A stretch of DNA of 61,188 bases, taken from positions 1-61,188 of the forward strand of contig ONJR01000090.1 of assembly GCA_900318195.1 (NCBI GenBank), given 5' to 3'. The notes under the pieces are model-generated. The model was not told the origin of the DNA. It saw only the letters and a program-made list of their open reading frames with translations, and did not search any database. Shown piece after piece: positions 45,301 through 53,393 of this stretch. A program made the position numbers and the translations under genes. Position 1 is the first letter of the stretch. Every line of letters begins with the position of its first letter. This DNA is from an uncultured Planctomycetota bacterium. GTDB lineage: Bacteria; Planctomycetota; Planctomycetia; Pirellulales; Thermoguttaceae.

Positions 45301-48300
45301 AGGGCGACAATACCTTTGTAACCTCCGCAACCGACCTAGCCGGCAACACGCGCATTATGGCGGAAATTGTCGACCTCGGCGCGTACGAATTACAAGCGAC
45401 GCCTGAAGCGCCGTCCCTAGTCGTTACGACTACAAGCGACGTCGTGGATCCCTACGACCAGCTTATCTCGTTACGCGAAGCAGTCGCATACGCCGCGTCC
45501 GGCGAGACGATTACCTTTGACGCCGCGCTCACCGGTGAAACGATCTTACTGAACTCGGAGCTCAATATTGAGAAATCAATTACCCTTGACGGCGGCGCTC
45601 GTCTCGTTGCGTTAAGTGGTAACGCCCAGACACGAGTCGTCCGCTTCTCCGGCGCCGAAACCGACTTGTACGTCGTACGCAACCTAACGATCATGCAGGG
45701 CGCCAGTACGGACGGCGCGGGCGCGTACGTTGAGAGCGGTAAGGCGAACCTTATTAACTGCTATGTCGTTAGCAATACTTCGACAAACAATGGCGGCGGC
45801 GTCTACGTTGCCGAAAGGGGCGAACTCGTCGCGGTCAACTTGCTCGTCGCTAATAACACAGCGGTGGACGGCGGCGGAATTTATTCGTACGGCGCTTCGA
45901 ATAAGAGCGTTGAAATCATTAACTGCACTATCGTTAGCAACACCGCGAGCAACTCCGGTTCCGGTCTGCACCTCGAAAGCGGCGACGGAAACGTTGAAAT
46001 CGCAAATTCGATTATTGCGCTCAATTCCGGCGCGGACGACTTGCAGAAGAAGACGAGCGCGCGCGTTGTCAACGGGTACAGTTCGCTCTCGACTTTCACC
46101 GGCTGGGCGATTAGCAGTAATAATATTGTATACGACGAGTCGAGCGTCCTCTTTATGAACGCGGAGTTAGGCGACTTCACGCTCGCGCCCTACTCGGTTG
46201 CGATCAACGCGGGCTCTAACTACTACGTTACGGAATCGACCGATCTAGTTGGTCGCACGCGCACGTCGGGCGGAATCGTCGATCTCGGCGCCTATGAATA
46301 TCAAGGCGTGAATCAGCGCCTTCAGACGCCCGTTTTAACCAACGACGCGCCAACTGACACGAGCGTTATGTTACGTTGGGCCGCCGTACCCGGCGCGTCC
46401 GGCTACACGTTGCAGTATAAGAGAGCGACGTCGCTCTCGTGGACAACCGTCTCGTCCTCGCTTAGCGGCGCTGATACCAGTTACGTTATGACCGATCTCA
46501 CGCCGAATGTCGCCTATAATTTCAGATTGCGCGCGAACGGTTCCGGCTTATACGCCAACTCTAATTACAGCGCTGTCGTTAATTGCACAACAGAGTATTA
46601 CGAAACGCCTTCGACCGTAGTAACAACAGCGCTGGACGTAGTGGATCCCTCAGACGGGGTTATCTCGTTGCGCGAGGCGGCGACCGTCTATGCAAATTCG
46701 GGCGATTTCGTTACTTTCGATTCGTCGTTAAGCGGCAGTCGTATAAGACTGACGGAAGGTTCGATCGCGCTGAATCGATCGGTACAAATCGACGCTACGT
46801 GGCTCTCTTCCCCAATTACGCTCGACGCGTGGAATCTCTCGCGGGTCTTCACGATCTCGGGTCAGGGAACTTCTATCAGATTGAACAATATAAATTTAAC
46901 GAGCGGCAATTCCGGCGCAGAAAACGGCGGCGCAATTTACGCGTCGGACGGCGCAACGGTAGAACTTAGAAATTGTTCGCTTACGAGCAACTCAGGCGCG
47001 AACGGTGGCGCAGTCTACGCCCAGGAGGCAAACGTAACGTTCACATCCTGCGTTTTTACGGACAATATCGCGCAAACCGACGGCGGCGCGATCGGATCAA
47101 GCGCGTCTGTTGCGCTCTTTGAAGACTGCTCGTTCGCCTCGAATAAGGCGTCGGCAAACGGCGGCGCTATTGTCGGGGACTCAATCACAATTAAACGTTC
47201 TTCGTTTACCAGCAACGCGTCGTCTAACGGCGGAGCGATCTACGCGAACGGAACCGCGCTCGCAATCGAAGGCAGCGGCTTCGTTGGCAATACGGGCTTA
47301 CAAAACGGCGGCGCGATCTACGTCGCGTCAGGAACCGCCGAGATAACGGGCGCGACGATACAAACGAGCGACGAATACGAACAAGGCGGCGCAACGACCG
47401 GCGGCGCGATTTATATTGCCGCCGAAGGAAGCGTTACGCTCGACGACAGCGCTCTCTCGGGTCAGAGCGCTTCGCAGGGCGGCGCAGTCGCAAACTTCGG
47501 CGCGTTCTCGGCGACTAATTCCGACTTTATCGGCAACTCAGCGACGGGTTCCGGCGGCGCGCTCTACAACGCCGGACGCGCTGAATTATCGGACGTCTGG
47601 ATTTCCGACAACGTCGGTCAAACGTTCGGAGGCGGCGTGTACAATACGAACGGCGCGACGTTCACGCTCACGAACAGTTACGTCTTCAATAACGTAGTCG
47701 ACAGCGCAGGCTACGGCGCTGGAATCTATAACGCAGGCGAACTGACGATCGTAGGCAGTCAGTTGGCGCAAAACGGTCGCGCGTCAAACTCAACCTCGGT
47801 TCAAGGCGCATACGGCGGCGCGCTTTACAATGCCGGAAACGCTAGTATAGATCGAACGACCGTTACAGACAACGTCGCGTCAAGCGAAGGCGCCGGAATC
47901 TACAATCTCGCGGACGCGACTCTCACACTCGAGAATTCGCTTTTGCGCAACAACGTGGTCAATACGTCGCTTATCGCCGCCGTCCACAATCATGGCGCCG
48001 TCGCGCTTGTCAACTGCACAGCGCTCGACAAACTCTACGGCGACCAAAGCGCGTACTACGTCTACAACTCGATTGTAACGCAAGGCGCCGAGGGCGGCGA
48101 AGTCAACGTCTACAGTTCGATCTTCAACGGCGCGTTTACCAATGGCGAAAACGTCGTTCCCTACAATCCAGAAGATTCGATCTTTGCCAATCCGAATAAC
48201 GGCGACTACACGCTCGCAAGCGACTCCGTCGCGATCAACCTTGGCGCAAACGAATACGTTGACACGACCCTCGACCTTGCTGGCGAAACGCGTATCGTCG

Positions 48301-50228
48301 GATCAGGAGTCGATCTCGGCGCGTACGAGTACCAAGGCGTTGCCAGCATGAAGCTGGCAACGCCGACGCTAACCGTAACGGACGCGACAGTCAATTCGAT
48401 TAGCGTCCGCTGGAACGCTGTGCCGCACGCGACGAGCTACGCGCTAGAATATAAAGTTGGAACGAACGAAAACTATACGGTTAAAACGCTCTCTTCCTCG
48501 ACGACAAGTTACGTAATTCCGAACCTAGCGTCGGGCACGCTTTACAATATCCGCATTCTAGCAGTCGGAACAGGCGCGTACGAGAACTCGGATTACAGCG
48601 CGACGCGCTCCTACTCGACGGTGCGCGGTAAGGAAACGCCTTCGCTTGTCGTAACCACTGAACTCGACGTCGTCGACGCGTACGACGGGCTAATTTCGTT
48701 GCGCGAAGCGATCGACCAGTACTCTTCGGCTAACGATACCATTACGTTCGCGAACTCGATGCGCGGTAAGACGATCACACTAGCGTCGCAACTTGAAATA
48801 ACCAAGTCGCTCACGATCGACGCAACAAATGTGCGAGACGCGATTAACAGAACGCCAAGCATTACGCTCAGCGGGAATAATCAGACGCGCGTCATGTGGC
48901 TCGAGTTGGGCGACGGGACGCTCACAACTAACTGGCTCTCCTTCACGAACGGAGTAACGACTGAACACGACGATATTACGAATGGCGCCGCCGTCTTCTT
49001 CAGGGACGGCGCGTTCAACGCCAACAATTGCGTCTTTACCAACAACTTCGCGCATGGAGACGGCGGCGCGATCGACGCGCAAGGCGCGCTCTCGCTCGCA
49101 AACTGCGTCTTCTCTAACAACAGAGCGGGCGGAGTCGGCGGCGCGATCGACGAATGGCTCGGATCGTCGAACATTTCGAATTGCACGTTTACGAACAATA
49201 CGGCGGTCGGAGAAGGCGGCGCGCTATACGTGAGCGAACACGCGGTCGCAACGGCAACGCAAAGCGCTCTCTCTGGTAACGTCGGCAGTCAGGGCGGCGC
49301 GATCAGCACGTACGGTGGGCTCACTGTTGTCAATACTGAGTTGCTCAACAATAGTTGCGCGCAATTGGGCGGCGCGATTTACAATAGCGGCTCAGCGACG
49401 GCGATCGGATGTTCCATTAACGGCAACCTTGGTCAGACGAACGGCGGCGGCGTCTATAACGCGGTCGACGCTATTCTCAATATGAACGACTGCTACATTG
49501 CGAACAACACTTCGGAGGGCGCAGGCGGCGGTGTGAACAATGCCGGCGAGGCTGAATTTGTAGCGTGTGAGTTCCACGAAAACGGCAAGTCGCAAGGCGG
49601 CTCGTCAACGCGTCCGAACTACGGCGGCGCGCTCTACAATTCCGGCGACGCAACGATACTGCAGTCGTCAATCGTCGGCAATGCCGTTGTGAAAGACGGC
49701 GGCGGATTGTACAACGCGGAAAATTCGAATTTGACCATTGAGAACAGCCTACTCGTCGGCAACGTCTGGGGCGCGAACGGACCCGACGGAATCGCAAGCT
49801 ACGGCGTTACGACCGCGATCAACTGCACGCTGATTGACAAACTGTACAGCTACAAGGGAACGCTTTATCTCTATAATACGATCGCGCCAAACGGTCCGAG
49901 TAGCGGGCGAGTCTACGTCTACAATTCGATCTATAATGGTTCGACGACGCGCGGTAGTAATAACATTGCGTACAACTCGAACGCCACGATCTTCACAGAC
50001 GAGGCGAACAGCGACTATACGCTCTCCGAAAACTCGATCGCTATTGACCGGGGTGCGAATAACTATGTAACGCAAGAGAGAGATCTCGCCGACGCGCCGC
50101 GTATCGTTGGCGGAACAGTCGATATTGGCGCGTACGAACGGCAAGAAGCGGATTCGAGCGCCGCGCTCGACGACGCCTTCGCGCAACTAACCGACGTCGA
50201 TTGGAATCTTATCGAACTCGATTTCTAA
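39399..50228 (+). CDS. Giant repetitive beta-helix surface protein with Fn3 domains
   Basis: A 3,609-residue protein preceded by AAGGAAGG. Residues 49-55 (LETRELL) form the LExRxLL motif of planctomycete surface proteins. From about 107 the chain is built of right-handed beta-helix repeats in units of about 300 residues, each opening with a TPSTVVTTALDVVDPxDGxISLREAIAYA-like stretch and containing NSSIVGN, GGGVYVAGKG, NLLIANNSAKYGGGLYSYG and ESGAGTLEIRNSIIALNTG, each unit ending in VDLGAYELQ. Fibronectin type III domains sit at about 395-490, 2306-2398 and 2985-3075 (SITVEWDAIANASGYTLQYK and the like). The last third has shorter GGAIY/NNG-rich repeats resembling polymorphic outer-membrane proteins. 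It is probably a secreted or surface-attached adhesin or polysaccharide-binding protein. Confidence 0.9.
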   Translation: MTRGNRTRNANTNATTFTAGIFRTLFGARARAEGDKRSPRATRLGLEALETRELLAADPTLGAQLFDTGRAAQVASANVGYAPVDLSQLQSEVERSNAVGATWLVTSTGDSADESGTLRYAIAHASPGDVVAFDASLSGATITVGSELLVEKSLTIDGGDNNITLSGGGRSRVVRFLGGADDTYSLTNLTITEGHNTHGAGVYVATGKASIVNCSIVGNTSSTSGGGVYVAGKGALDATNLLIAENSAKYGGGLYAYGAEGNAVVLTNCTITNNNATSSGGGVHTESGAGALEFRNSIIALNTGKPDVQKKNAARVVNAYNTLSTYSAWTNGENALAYDATAPLFVGEGDYSLAEGSQALDQGAPQFVTTSVDLAGAPRSSGASVDLGAYEFQTPAQQLDAPMLAAIDATTNSITVEWDAIANASGYTLQYKRSNVSTWTTASKTIETTISQYTIDNLNAGTNYNFRISANGSDSYASSNYSEVVTYSTIATDETPSTIVTTATDVVNPTDGLISLREAIAYAANGATITFNSLLRGKTITLESELLVEKPLVIDGGAYQITLSGGDATRVIRFFGDAADSYTLRNLTITQGRNTHGAGVYVANGTANLVNLAIVGNTSTTSGGGVYVAGKGALNATNLLIANNSAKYGGGLYAYGADGKSVTLTNCTIVNNNATSSGAGIHTESGAGTLEIRNSIIALNTGKPDVQKKTAARVVNAYNTLSTYSAWTNGLNNLAYNASQPLFFNASQGVYSLAQDSQAFNQGDNSFVSTTTDLAGRTRIVEEIVDLGAYELQAINEAPSTVVTTDADLIDPLDGQISLREALAYANPGETVTFDVALAGKTIAVSDELLIEKSVNIDGGENNITLSGGGTTRIIRLLGAETDEYTIANLTLANGSHERGAAVYVATGKLNLLNSALVDNEASICGGGLYVAGKGELNAVNLLVANNSAKYGGGIYSYGAAGKAVTLTNCTIVNNHATSSGAGLHTESGAGTVEIRNSIIALNTGKSDVQKKTAARVVNAYNTLSSFKSWTNGANNIVYSASKPLFVDAAQGNFTLEQGSQAFNVGDNSFVTTTTDLIGNPRIALETVDLGAYELQSAIESPSTVVTTALDVVNPVDGLISLREAIAYAEPGASVTFDATLSGATITLSAELSVEKSLTIDCEDRNVTVSGGGTTRVLRFQGANSDLLVLKNLALVQGASTQGAGLYVANGSAEVVNVAITDSVATNGGGGVYLAGSCAFTATNMLVANNSAKFGGGLYSYGGAGKNVTLTNCTIVNNAGSTSGAGLHFESGNGVVEIRNSIVALNIGESEIYKKTAERIVNAYNTLANYSEWTSGQNNLAYETDLPLFVSSSDYSLADDSQALNKGNNEFISVETDLAGHRRIIGAIVDLGAYESQAWSETPSTVVTTDLDLVDSADGLVSLREAIAYAGVDEIVTFDPSLAGKTLIVSSELLIEKSVAIDGGENEITVSGGGANRVIRFLGADTDEYAIQNLTITNGAHERGAGVYVATGRVNILNCSIVGNTASIGGGGLYVAGKGELNAINVLIADNSAKYGGGVYSFGAEGKEVALTNCTIANNHATTSGAGIHTESGAGTLEIRNSIIALNTGKSDVQKKTAARAVNAYSTLSTYKSWTNGENNISYDANKSLFVGNGDYALSETSQAINMGDNSFVTLENDLSGGKRVVANIVDLGAYEIQAVQEAPSTVVTLAEDLYDPYDGQISLREALAYAGAGDTITFDATLNGATITLTSELLVEKSVSFDGADLNITLNGGGATRIIRFLGAETDEYTIQNLTLTNGYHERGAAVYVATGKANIVNSSLVGNTATIGGGGVYVAGKGELNAINVLIADNSAKYGGGLYSYGADGKEVTLTNCSVTNNNATSSGGGIHTESGAGTLELRNSIVALNTGKPDVQKKTAARAVNAYNTVSTYSAWTNGQNNLLYNAALPLFAGENDYSLAQSSQAFNQGDNTFVTSATDLAGNTRIMAEIVDLGAYELQATPEAPSLVVTTTSDVVDPYDQLISLREAVAYAASGETITFDAALTGETILLNSELNIEKSITLDGGARLVALSGNAQTRVVRFSGAETDLYVVRNLTIMQGASTDGAGAYVESGKANLINCYVVSNTSTNNGGGVYVAERGELVAVNLLVANNTAVDGGGIYSYGASNKSVEIINCTIVSNTASNSGSGLHLESGDGNVEIANSIIALNSGADDLQKKTSARVVNGYSSLSTFTGWAISSNNIVYDESSVLFMNAELGDFTLAPYSVAINAGSNYYVTESTDLVGRTRTSGGIVDLGAYEYQGVNQRLQTPVLTNDAPTDTSVMLRWAAVPGASGYTLQYKRATSLSWTTVSSSLSGADTSYVMTDLTPNVAYNFRLRANGSGLYANSNYSAVVNCTTEYYETPSTVVTTALDVVDPSDGVISLREAATVYANSGDFVTFDSSLSGSRIRLTEGSIALNRSVQIDATWLSSPITLDAWNLSRVFTISGQGTSIRLNNINLTSGNSGAENGGAIYASDGATVELRNCSLTSNSGANGGAVYAQEANVTFTSCVFTDNIAQTDGGAIGSSASVALFEDCSFASNKASANGGAIVGDSITIKRSSFTSNASSNGGAIYANGTALAIEGSGFVGNTGLQNGGAIYVASGTAEITGATIQTSDEYEQGGATTGGAIYIAAEGSVTLDDSALSGQSASQGGAVANFGAFSATNSDFIGNSATGSGGALYNAGRAELSDVWISDNVGQTFGGGVYNTNGATFTLTNSYVFNNVVDSAGYGAGIYNAGELTIVGSQLAQNGRASNSTSVQGAYGGALYNAGNASIDRTTVTDNVASSEGAGIYNLADATLTLENSLLRNNVVNTSLIAAVHNHGAVALVNCTALDKLYGDQSAYYVYNSIVTQGAEGGEVNVYSSIFNGAFTNGENVVPYNPEDSIFANPNNGDYTLASDSVAINLGANEYVDTTLDLAGETRIVGSGVDLGAYEYQGVASMKLATPTLTVTDATVNSISVRWNAVPHATSYALEYKVGTNENYTVKTLSSSTTSYVIPNLASGTLYNIRILAVGTGAYENSDYSATRSYSTVRGKETPSLVVTTELDVVDAYDGLISLREAIDQYSSANDTITFANSMRGKTITLASQLEITKSLTIDATNVRDAINRTPSITLSGNNQTRVMWLELGDGTLTTNWLSFTNGVTTEHDDITNGAAVFFRDGAFNANNCVFTNNFAHGDGGAIDAQGALSLANCVFSNNRAGGVGGAIDEWLGSSNISNCTFTNNTAVGEGGALYVSEHAVATATQSALSGNVGSQGGAISTYGGLTVVNTELLNNSCAQLGGAIYNSGSATAIGCSINGNLGQTNGGGVYNAVDAILNMNDCYIANNTSEGAGGGVNNAGEAEFVACEFHENGKSQGGSSTRPNYGGALYNSGDATILQSSIVGNAVVKDGGGLYNAENSNLTIENSLLVGNVWGANGPDGIASYGVTTAINCTLIDKLYSYKGTLYLYNTIAPNGPSSGRVYVYNSIYNGSTTRGSNNIAYNSNATIFTDEANSDYTLSENSIAIDRGANNYVTQERDLADAPRIVGGTVDIGAYERQEADSSAALDDAFAQLTDVDWNLIELDF
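40884..46310 (+). repeat. Tandem ~900-bp repeats inside the giant surface gene
   Basis: Six similar units start near 40,884, 41,790, 42,702, 43,602, 44,505 and 45,410; a first partial unit begins near 39,716. Blocks such as CGCAACTCGATTATCGCGCT recur exactly (near 40,285, 41,480, 42,386 and 44,200). Such near-identical direct repeats can drive length change by recombination. Confidence 0.85.
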
Positions 50229-50270
50229 CGCGCCGATTACTTGAGGCGAGCTAACTCGCAGGGTATTGAC

Positions 50271-50322
50271 GGACGGTCAAGAGCAAGTGGAAAAATGCTC
50301 TTTGACCGTCCGCTTTTTTTTG
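50271..50322 (+). terminator. Terminator of the giant surface gene
   Basis: GGACGGTCAAGAGCA (50,271-50,285) pairs with TGCTCTTTGACCGTCC (50,296-50,311) with one bulged base, followed by GC and a run of nine T. It lies 43 bases after the giant gene. Confidence 0.95.
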
Positions 50323-50471
50323 CTAATATCGCATATGGGCTCGCCCGGTGTGTGAAATCAGCGGCGCGCGCTCTGATACGGAAGGAACGACAGGGACGGA
50401 GGCGTTGTCAAAGCGCAAACGTCCGCGCGCCGCAGGAGCGGCACAGATTACAAACCAGGGTTAGGATCAAT

Positions 50472-52745
50472 ATGAAACGTTCAGCGCTTCAATGCATCGT
50501 AGGCTTTGTCGGCGCCACGCTCATCGTCGTCGGCGTTATATGGACTTGCCGACAGTTAAGTACGCCATCGCAACTCAAAGCCGCGCAAGACGTCGGCGCA
50601 AACTATAAAAGTAGCGGCGTGCAACCTGCTCCGCTTCCAGGAGTCAAAAGAACGCAAACAAAAGTTACAAACGCGCCTCAACCGACCCTAAAGTCGCGAA
50701 AGATTCGACCTGTCGCAGGCGAAACGCAGATCAATCTCTCGCTCGTTTCACCAGAAGACGAAACGAGCGCTTCGACAGATGAAGACGCGCTCAAACTAAC
50801 CGAGGTCGACGCCAACGCGACGGAGTCTGACGCGTCCGAAAACTCGCTAGAAGACTTTACGCCGCCGCAAGCGATCGCGTCTGATCTCGACCCGATCGAC
50901 GAACTCAACGCAGAAAACGGCGCTATGCCGGAAGTCGCGCTACCGACAACTTCGCTTGAATTCCTACCCTCTGAGGACACGTCAGTTAATACGACGGCTG
51001 AAGTAACAGCACAAGATTTGTCGACGGCACAGCAAACACAGACGCCAGCCCCGCCTGCGCCAGTCGCGTTGCCGCTCGATGAATTCCATGCGCAAGACAA
51101 TAACGCCGTTCAGCCGCTCGAAAGCTACGACGATGAGCCACAAGCGTTCCAAGCGCGCGAACCAAACGCGCTGCGTCAGCAACGCCAGCCGGAAAACGCG
51201 CTCTTCGCAGAACCGCAACCGCAACCGCAGCCCGCGCAAAGCTCAAACGCTATTCCTTCCATCAGCGACGTCGCAAGCCAAGAGCCCGTACTACCGAAAT
51301 CCGCAAACGTAAACGATTCGTACGTTGCGCAATACCTCAATTCTGCGATTGCCAACAATCCAACCCCGAACGACGACGAGCTCAACGGACCGCAAGCGAC
51401 TCAAATTATCGTTGAGAAGATCGCGCCAAGCGAAGTGCAAGCGAATCAGCAAGCAACCGTTGTCATTAAGGTAAAAAACACCGGCGTCAAGACAATTAGA
51501 AACCTACTACTACACGACTCCATCCCGCAAAACACGCAGTTCATTACAAGCGACCCAGAGGTGGCGCCAAGTCCGTCCGGGGATCTATACTGGACAAACT
51601 TTGATCTCGAACCGCAACGTGAAAAGAAATTTACCTACGTTGTTAAGCCGACGCAAGAAGGAGATTTCGGGAGCGTCGCGACCGTGCTCGTACCACTCAA
51701 CGCCGCGAGTAAGACGAAATGCTCTAAACCGGAACTACGCGTCGTCGCAAAGGCGCCCGAAAAAGTTGAGCTGGGACAAGACGTTGTACTCGAGATCACC
51801 GTCTCCAACGTAGGAACTGGCTCCGCAAACGAGGTGGCGTTGCTCGAGCAAATTCCAGAAGGTCTGTATCATCCGACAGGCGACGTCTTAAATAATGCGC
51901 TAAACGTCATTAAGCCAGGAGAAGCAAAGCAACTAACGCTCGCGCTTAAGTGCGTCGAGCCGGGCGAGCACATCAATCGACTTACCGTGTCCGCACAAAA
52001 CTGCGAGACGCAAGAGGTCGACACCGCTATTAAGGTTGTCGCGCCAGAACTAGAGCTAGGAATCGACGGTCCGAGTTCCGTATACCTCGAACGACCAGTA
52101 ATGTATAAACTAATGGTAAAGAATTCGGGAGAAGCGTCCGCGCGTGAAGTTAGACTCGTCGCGCAACTACCCGAGAGTCTCGCGTTTGTAAAAACGAACA
52201 ATCTTGGCGCCTATAAGGAAAACGAGCATTGCGTCTACTGGGATCTCGCTGATCTACCTGCTAATAGCGACGGTGAAATCGAACTTGAACTCAAGTCGAC
52301 GCGCGCGGATCACGCCGAGCTCGTCTTTAGCGCGTCCGGTCCGAATAATATCGCGGCGGAAGCGCGCAAGGAAGTCGCGATCGACGGTATCGCCGCGCTC
52401 TCGTTTAATGTGAACTCGTCGACTGACTTGCTTGAAGTGGGACAAGACCTCGAGTACTCTGTGCAGATCGTCAATAGCGGAACCAAAGCCTCGACGAACG
52501 TCATACTACAAATCCTAGCGCCGGACGCGATCGAGATCAAAGCGACCGACGGTCCCACTGACGCGAAACGAATCGACGGCGTTATCGTCTTCGACAACCT
52601 TGCTGAAATCAAACCGAAATCGTCCGTAACCTACCGCGTTAAAGCACACGCAAACGCGTCCGGGGACTGCAGAATTGGCTTCCAGCTCAGCTCAGACGAC
52701 CTCGAGCCGTTACGTAAGGAAACCAATACGCGCGTCTACGAATAA
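50472..52745 (+). CDS. Membrane-anchored DUF11-type repeat protein
   Basis: The start at ATG 50472 is chosen since the open frame further up (from 50241) spans the terminator. The 757-residue protein begins MKRSALQCIVGFVGATLIVV, a single N-terminal helix. About 300 residues are acidic, Pro/Gln/Ser-rich linker (EDETSASTDEDALKLTEVDA and the like). Three or four DUF11/CARDB-like beta domains follow, each with the family 'V.NTG' pattern: VVIKVKNTGVKTIRNLLLHD, LEITVSNVGTGSANEVALLE, YKLMVKNSGEASAREVRLVA and YSVQIVNSGTKASTNVILQI. Such proteins are envelope-associated; the function is not known. It is probably transcribed separately from the upstream giant gene. Confidence 0.85.
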   Translation: MKRSALQCIVGFVGATLIVVGVIWTCRQLSTPSQLKAAQDVGANYKSSGVQPAPLPGVKRTQTKVTNAPQPTLKSRKIRPVAGETQINLSLVSPEDETSASTDEDALKLTEVDANATESDASENSLEDFTPPQAIASDLDPIDELNAENGAMPEVALPTTSLEFLPSEDTSVNTTAEVTAQDLSTAQQTQTPAPPAPVALPLDEFHAQDNNAVQPLESYDDEPQAFQAREPNALRQQRQPENALFAEPQPQPQPAQSSNAIPSISDVASQEPVLPKSANVNDSYVAQYLNSAIANNPTPNDDELNGPQATQIIVEKIAPSEVQANQQATVVIKVKNTGVKTIRNLLLHDSIPQNTQFITSDPEVAPSPSGDLYWTNFDLEPQREKKFTYVVKPTQEGDFGSVATVLVPLNAASKTKCSKPELRVVAKAPEKVELGQDVVLEITVSNVGTGSANEVALLEQIPEGLYHPTGDVLNNALNVIKPGEAKQLTLALKCVEPGEHINRLTVSAQNCETQEVDTAIKVVAPELELGIDGPSSVYLERPVMYKLMVKNSGEASAREVRLVAQLPESLAFVKTNNLGAYKENEHCVYWDLADLPANSDGEIELELKSTRADHAELVFSASGPNNIAAEARKEVAIDGIAALSFNVNSSTDLLEVGQDLEYSVQIVNSGTKASTNVILQILAPDAIEIKATDGPTDAKRIDGVIVFDNLAEIKPKSSVTYRVKAHANASGDCRIGFQLSSDDLEPLRKETNTRVYE

Positions 52746-52778
52746 CGAGTATCTCGCGTTCGCGCGAATTCAAACGAA

Positions 52779-52813
52779 AAGCCGAAGCCGAACGTTCACG
52801 TCGACTTCGGCTT
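52779..52813 (+). terminator. Terminator after the DUF11-type gene
   Basis: AAGCCGAAG (52,779-52,787) pairs with CTTCGGCTT (52,805-52,813) around a 17-base loop, then CCTTTATT. It lies 33 bases after the stop. Confidence 0.6.
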
Positions 52814-52819
52814 CCTTTA

Positions 52820-52847
52820 TTGAATTATTACGCGCACAAGGTATAAT
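52820..52847 (+). promoter_or_regulatory. Promoter of tsaE
   Basis: TTGAAT (52,820-52,825) and TATAAT (52,842-52,847) are separated by 16 bases, 39 bases before the tsaE start. Confidence 0.6.
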
Positions 52848-52886
52848 CAAGGAAAACGGTTCATTCGTAAGTCAAAGGAAATCGTT

Positions 52887-53393
52887 ATGTCAGTAGAAAT
52901 TGTCGTTCACTCGGAACAGGAAACGGAGCGGCTCGGCGCTATCCTCGCGCACGCCTTGCCGGACGGAGCCGTCGTCACGCTATTAGGAACGCTTGGCGCT
53001 GGTAAAACGCGACTTGTTCAGGCGGTCGCTGAAGCGAGCGGCGTCCCAAAAGGCGCTGTTGGTAGCCCGACCTTTGTGCTCGTTAAAGAGTATCGTGGGC
53101 AAAAGCGCGAAATCTATCATTTCGACGCGTATCGACTTCGAGATTCTGACGAATTCCTCGAGTTGGGAGTCGACGAATACTTCGATTCCAACGGTCTTTC
53201 TTTCGTAGAGTGGGCAGATAAAGTCGACGACGTTATACCGCTCGATCATTTGGAAATTAATGTTACGCTAATCGATCAACTGACGCGCGCGTTTACTCTC
53301 ACCGCGTGCGGAGAATTCGAACAAGACTTTCCTCAACGCGTTAAGAATGCGTTCGAACGCGACGAACTCACGGTCAATTCAGGTCAAGCATGA
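52887..53393 (+). CDS. tsaE: tRNA threonylcarbamoyladenosine biosynthesis ATPase TsaE
   Basis: A 168-residue P-loop ATPase of the TsaBDE complex that makes t6A37 on ANN-decoding tRNAs. Walker A is G34-TLGAGKT41 with the following RLVQAV, and the family stretch VGSPTFVLVKEY, YHFDAYRL and NGLSFVEWADK are all present. AAGGAAATCG lies before the ATG. TsaE usually sits beside tsaB or rimI, neither present here. The next gene overlaps by four bases (ATGA). Confidence 0.95.
   Translation: MSVEIVVHSEQETERLGAILAHALPDGAVVTLLGTLGAGKTRLVQAVAEASGVPKGAVGSPTFVLVKEYRGQKREIYHFDAYRLRDSDEFLELGVDEYFDSNGLSFVEWADKVDDVIPLDHLEINVTLIDQLTRAFTLTACGEFEQDFPQRVKNAFERDELTVNSGQA

Noticed and set aside
50241..50471. Extra 77 N-terminal residues for the DUF11-type protein
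   Set aside because: This part spans the giant gene's terminator and lacks protein-like features; ATG 50472 is followed by a membrane anchor.
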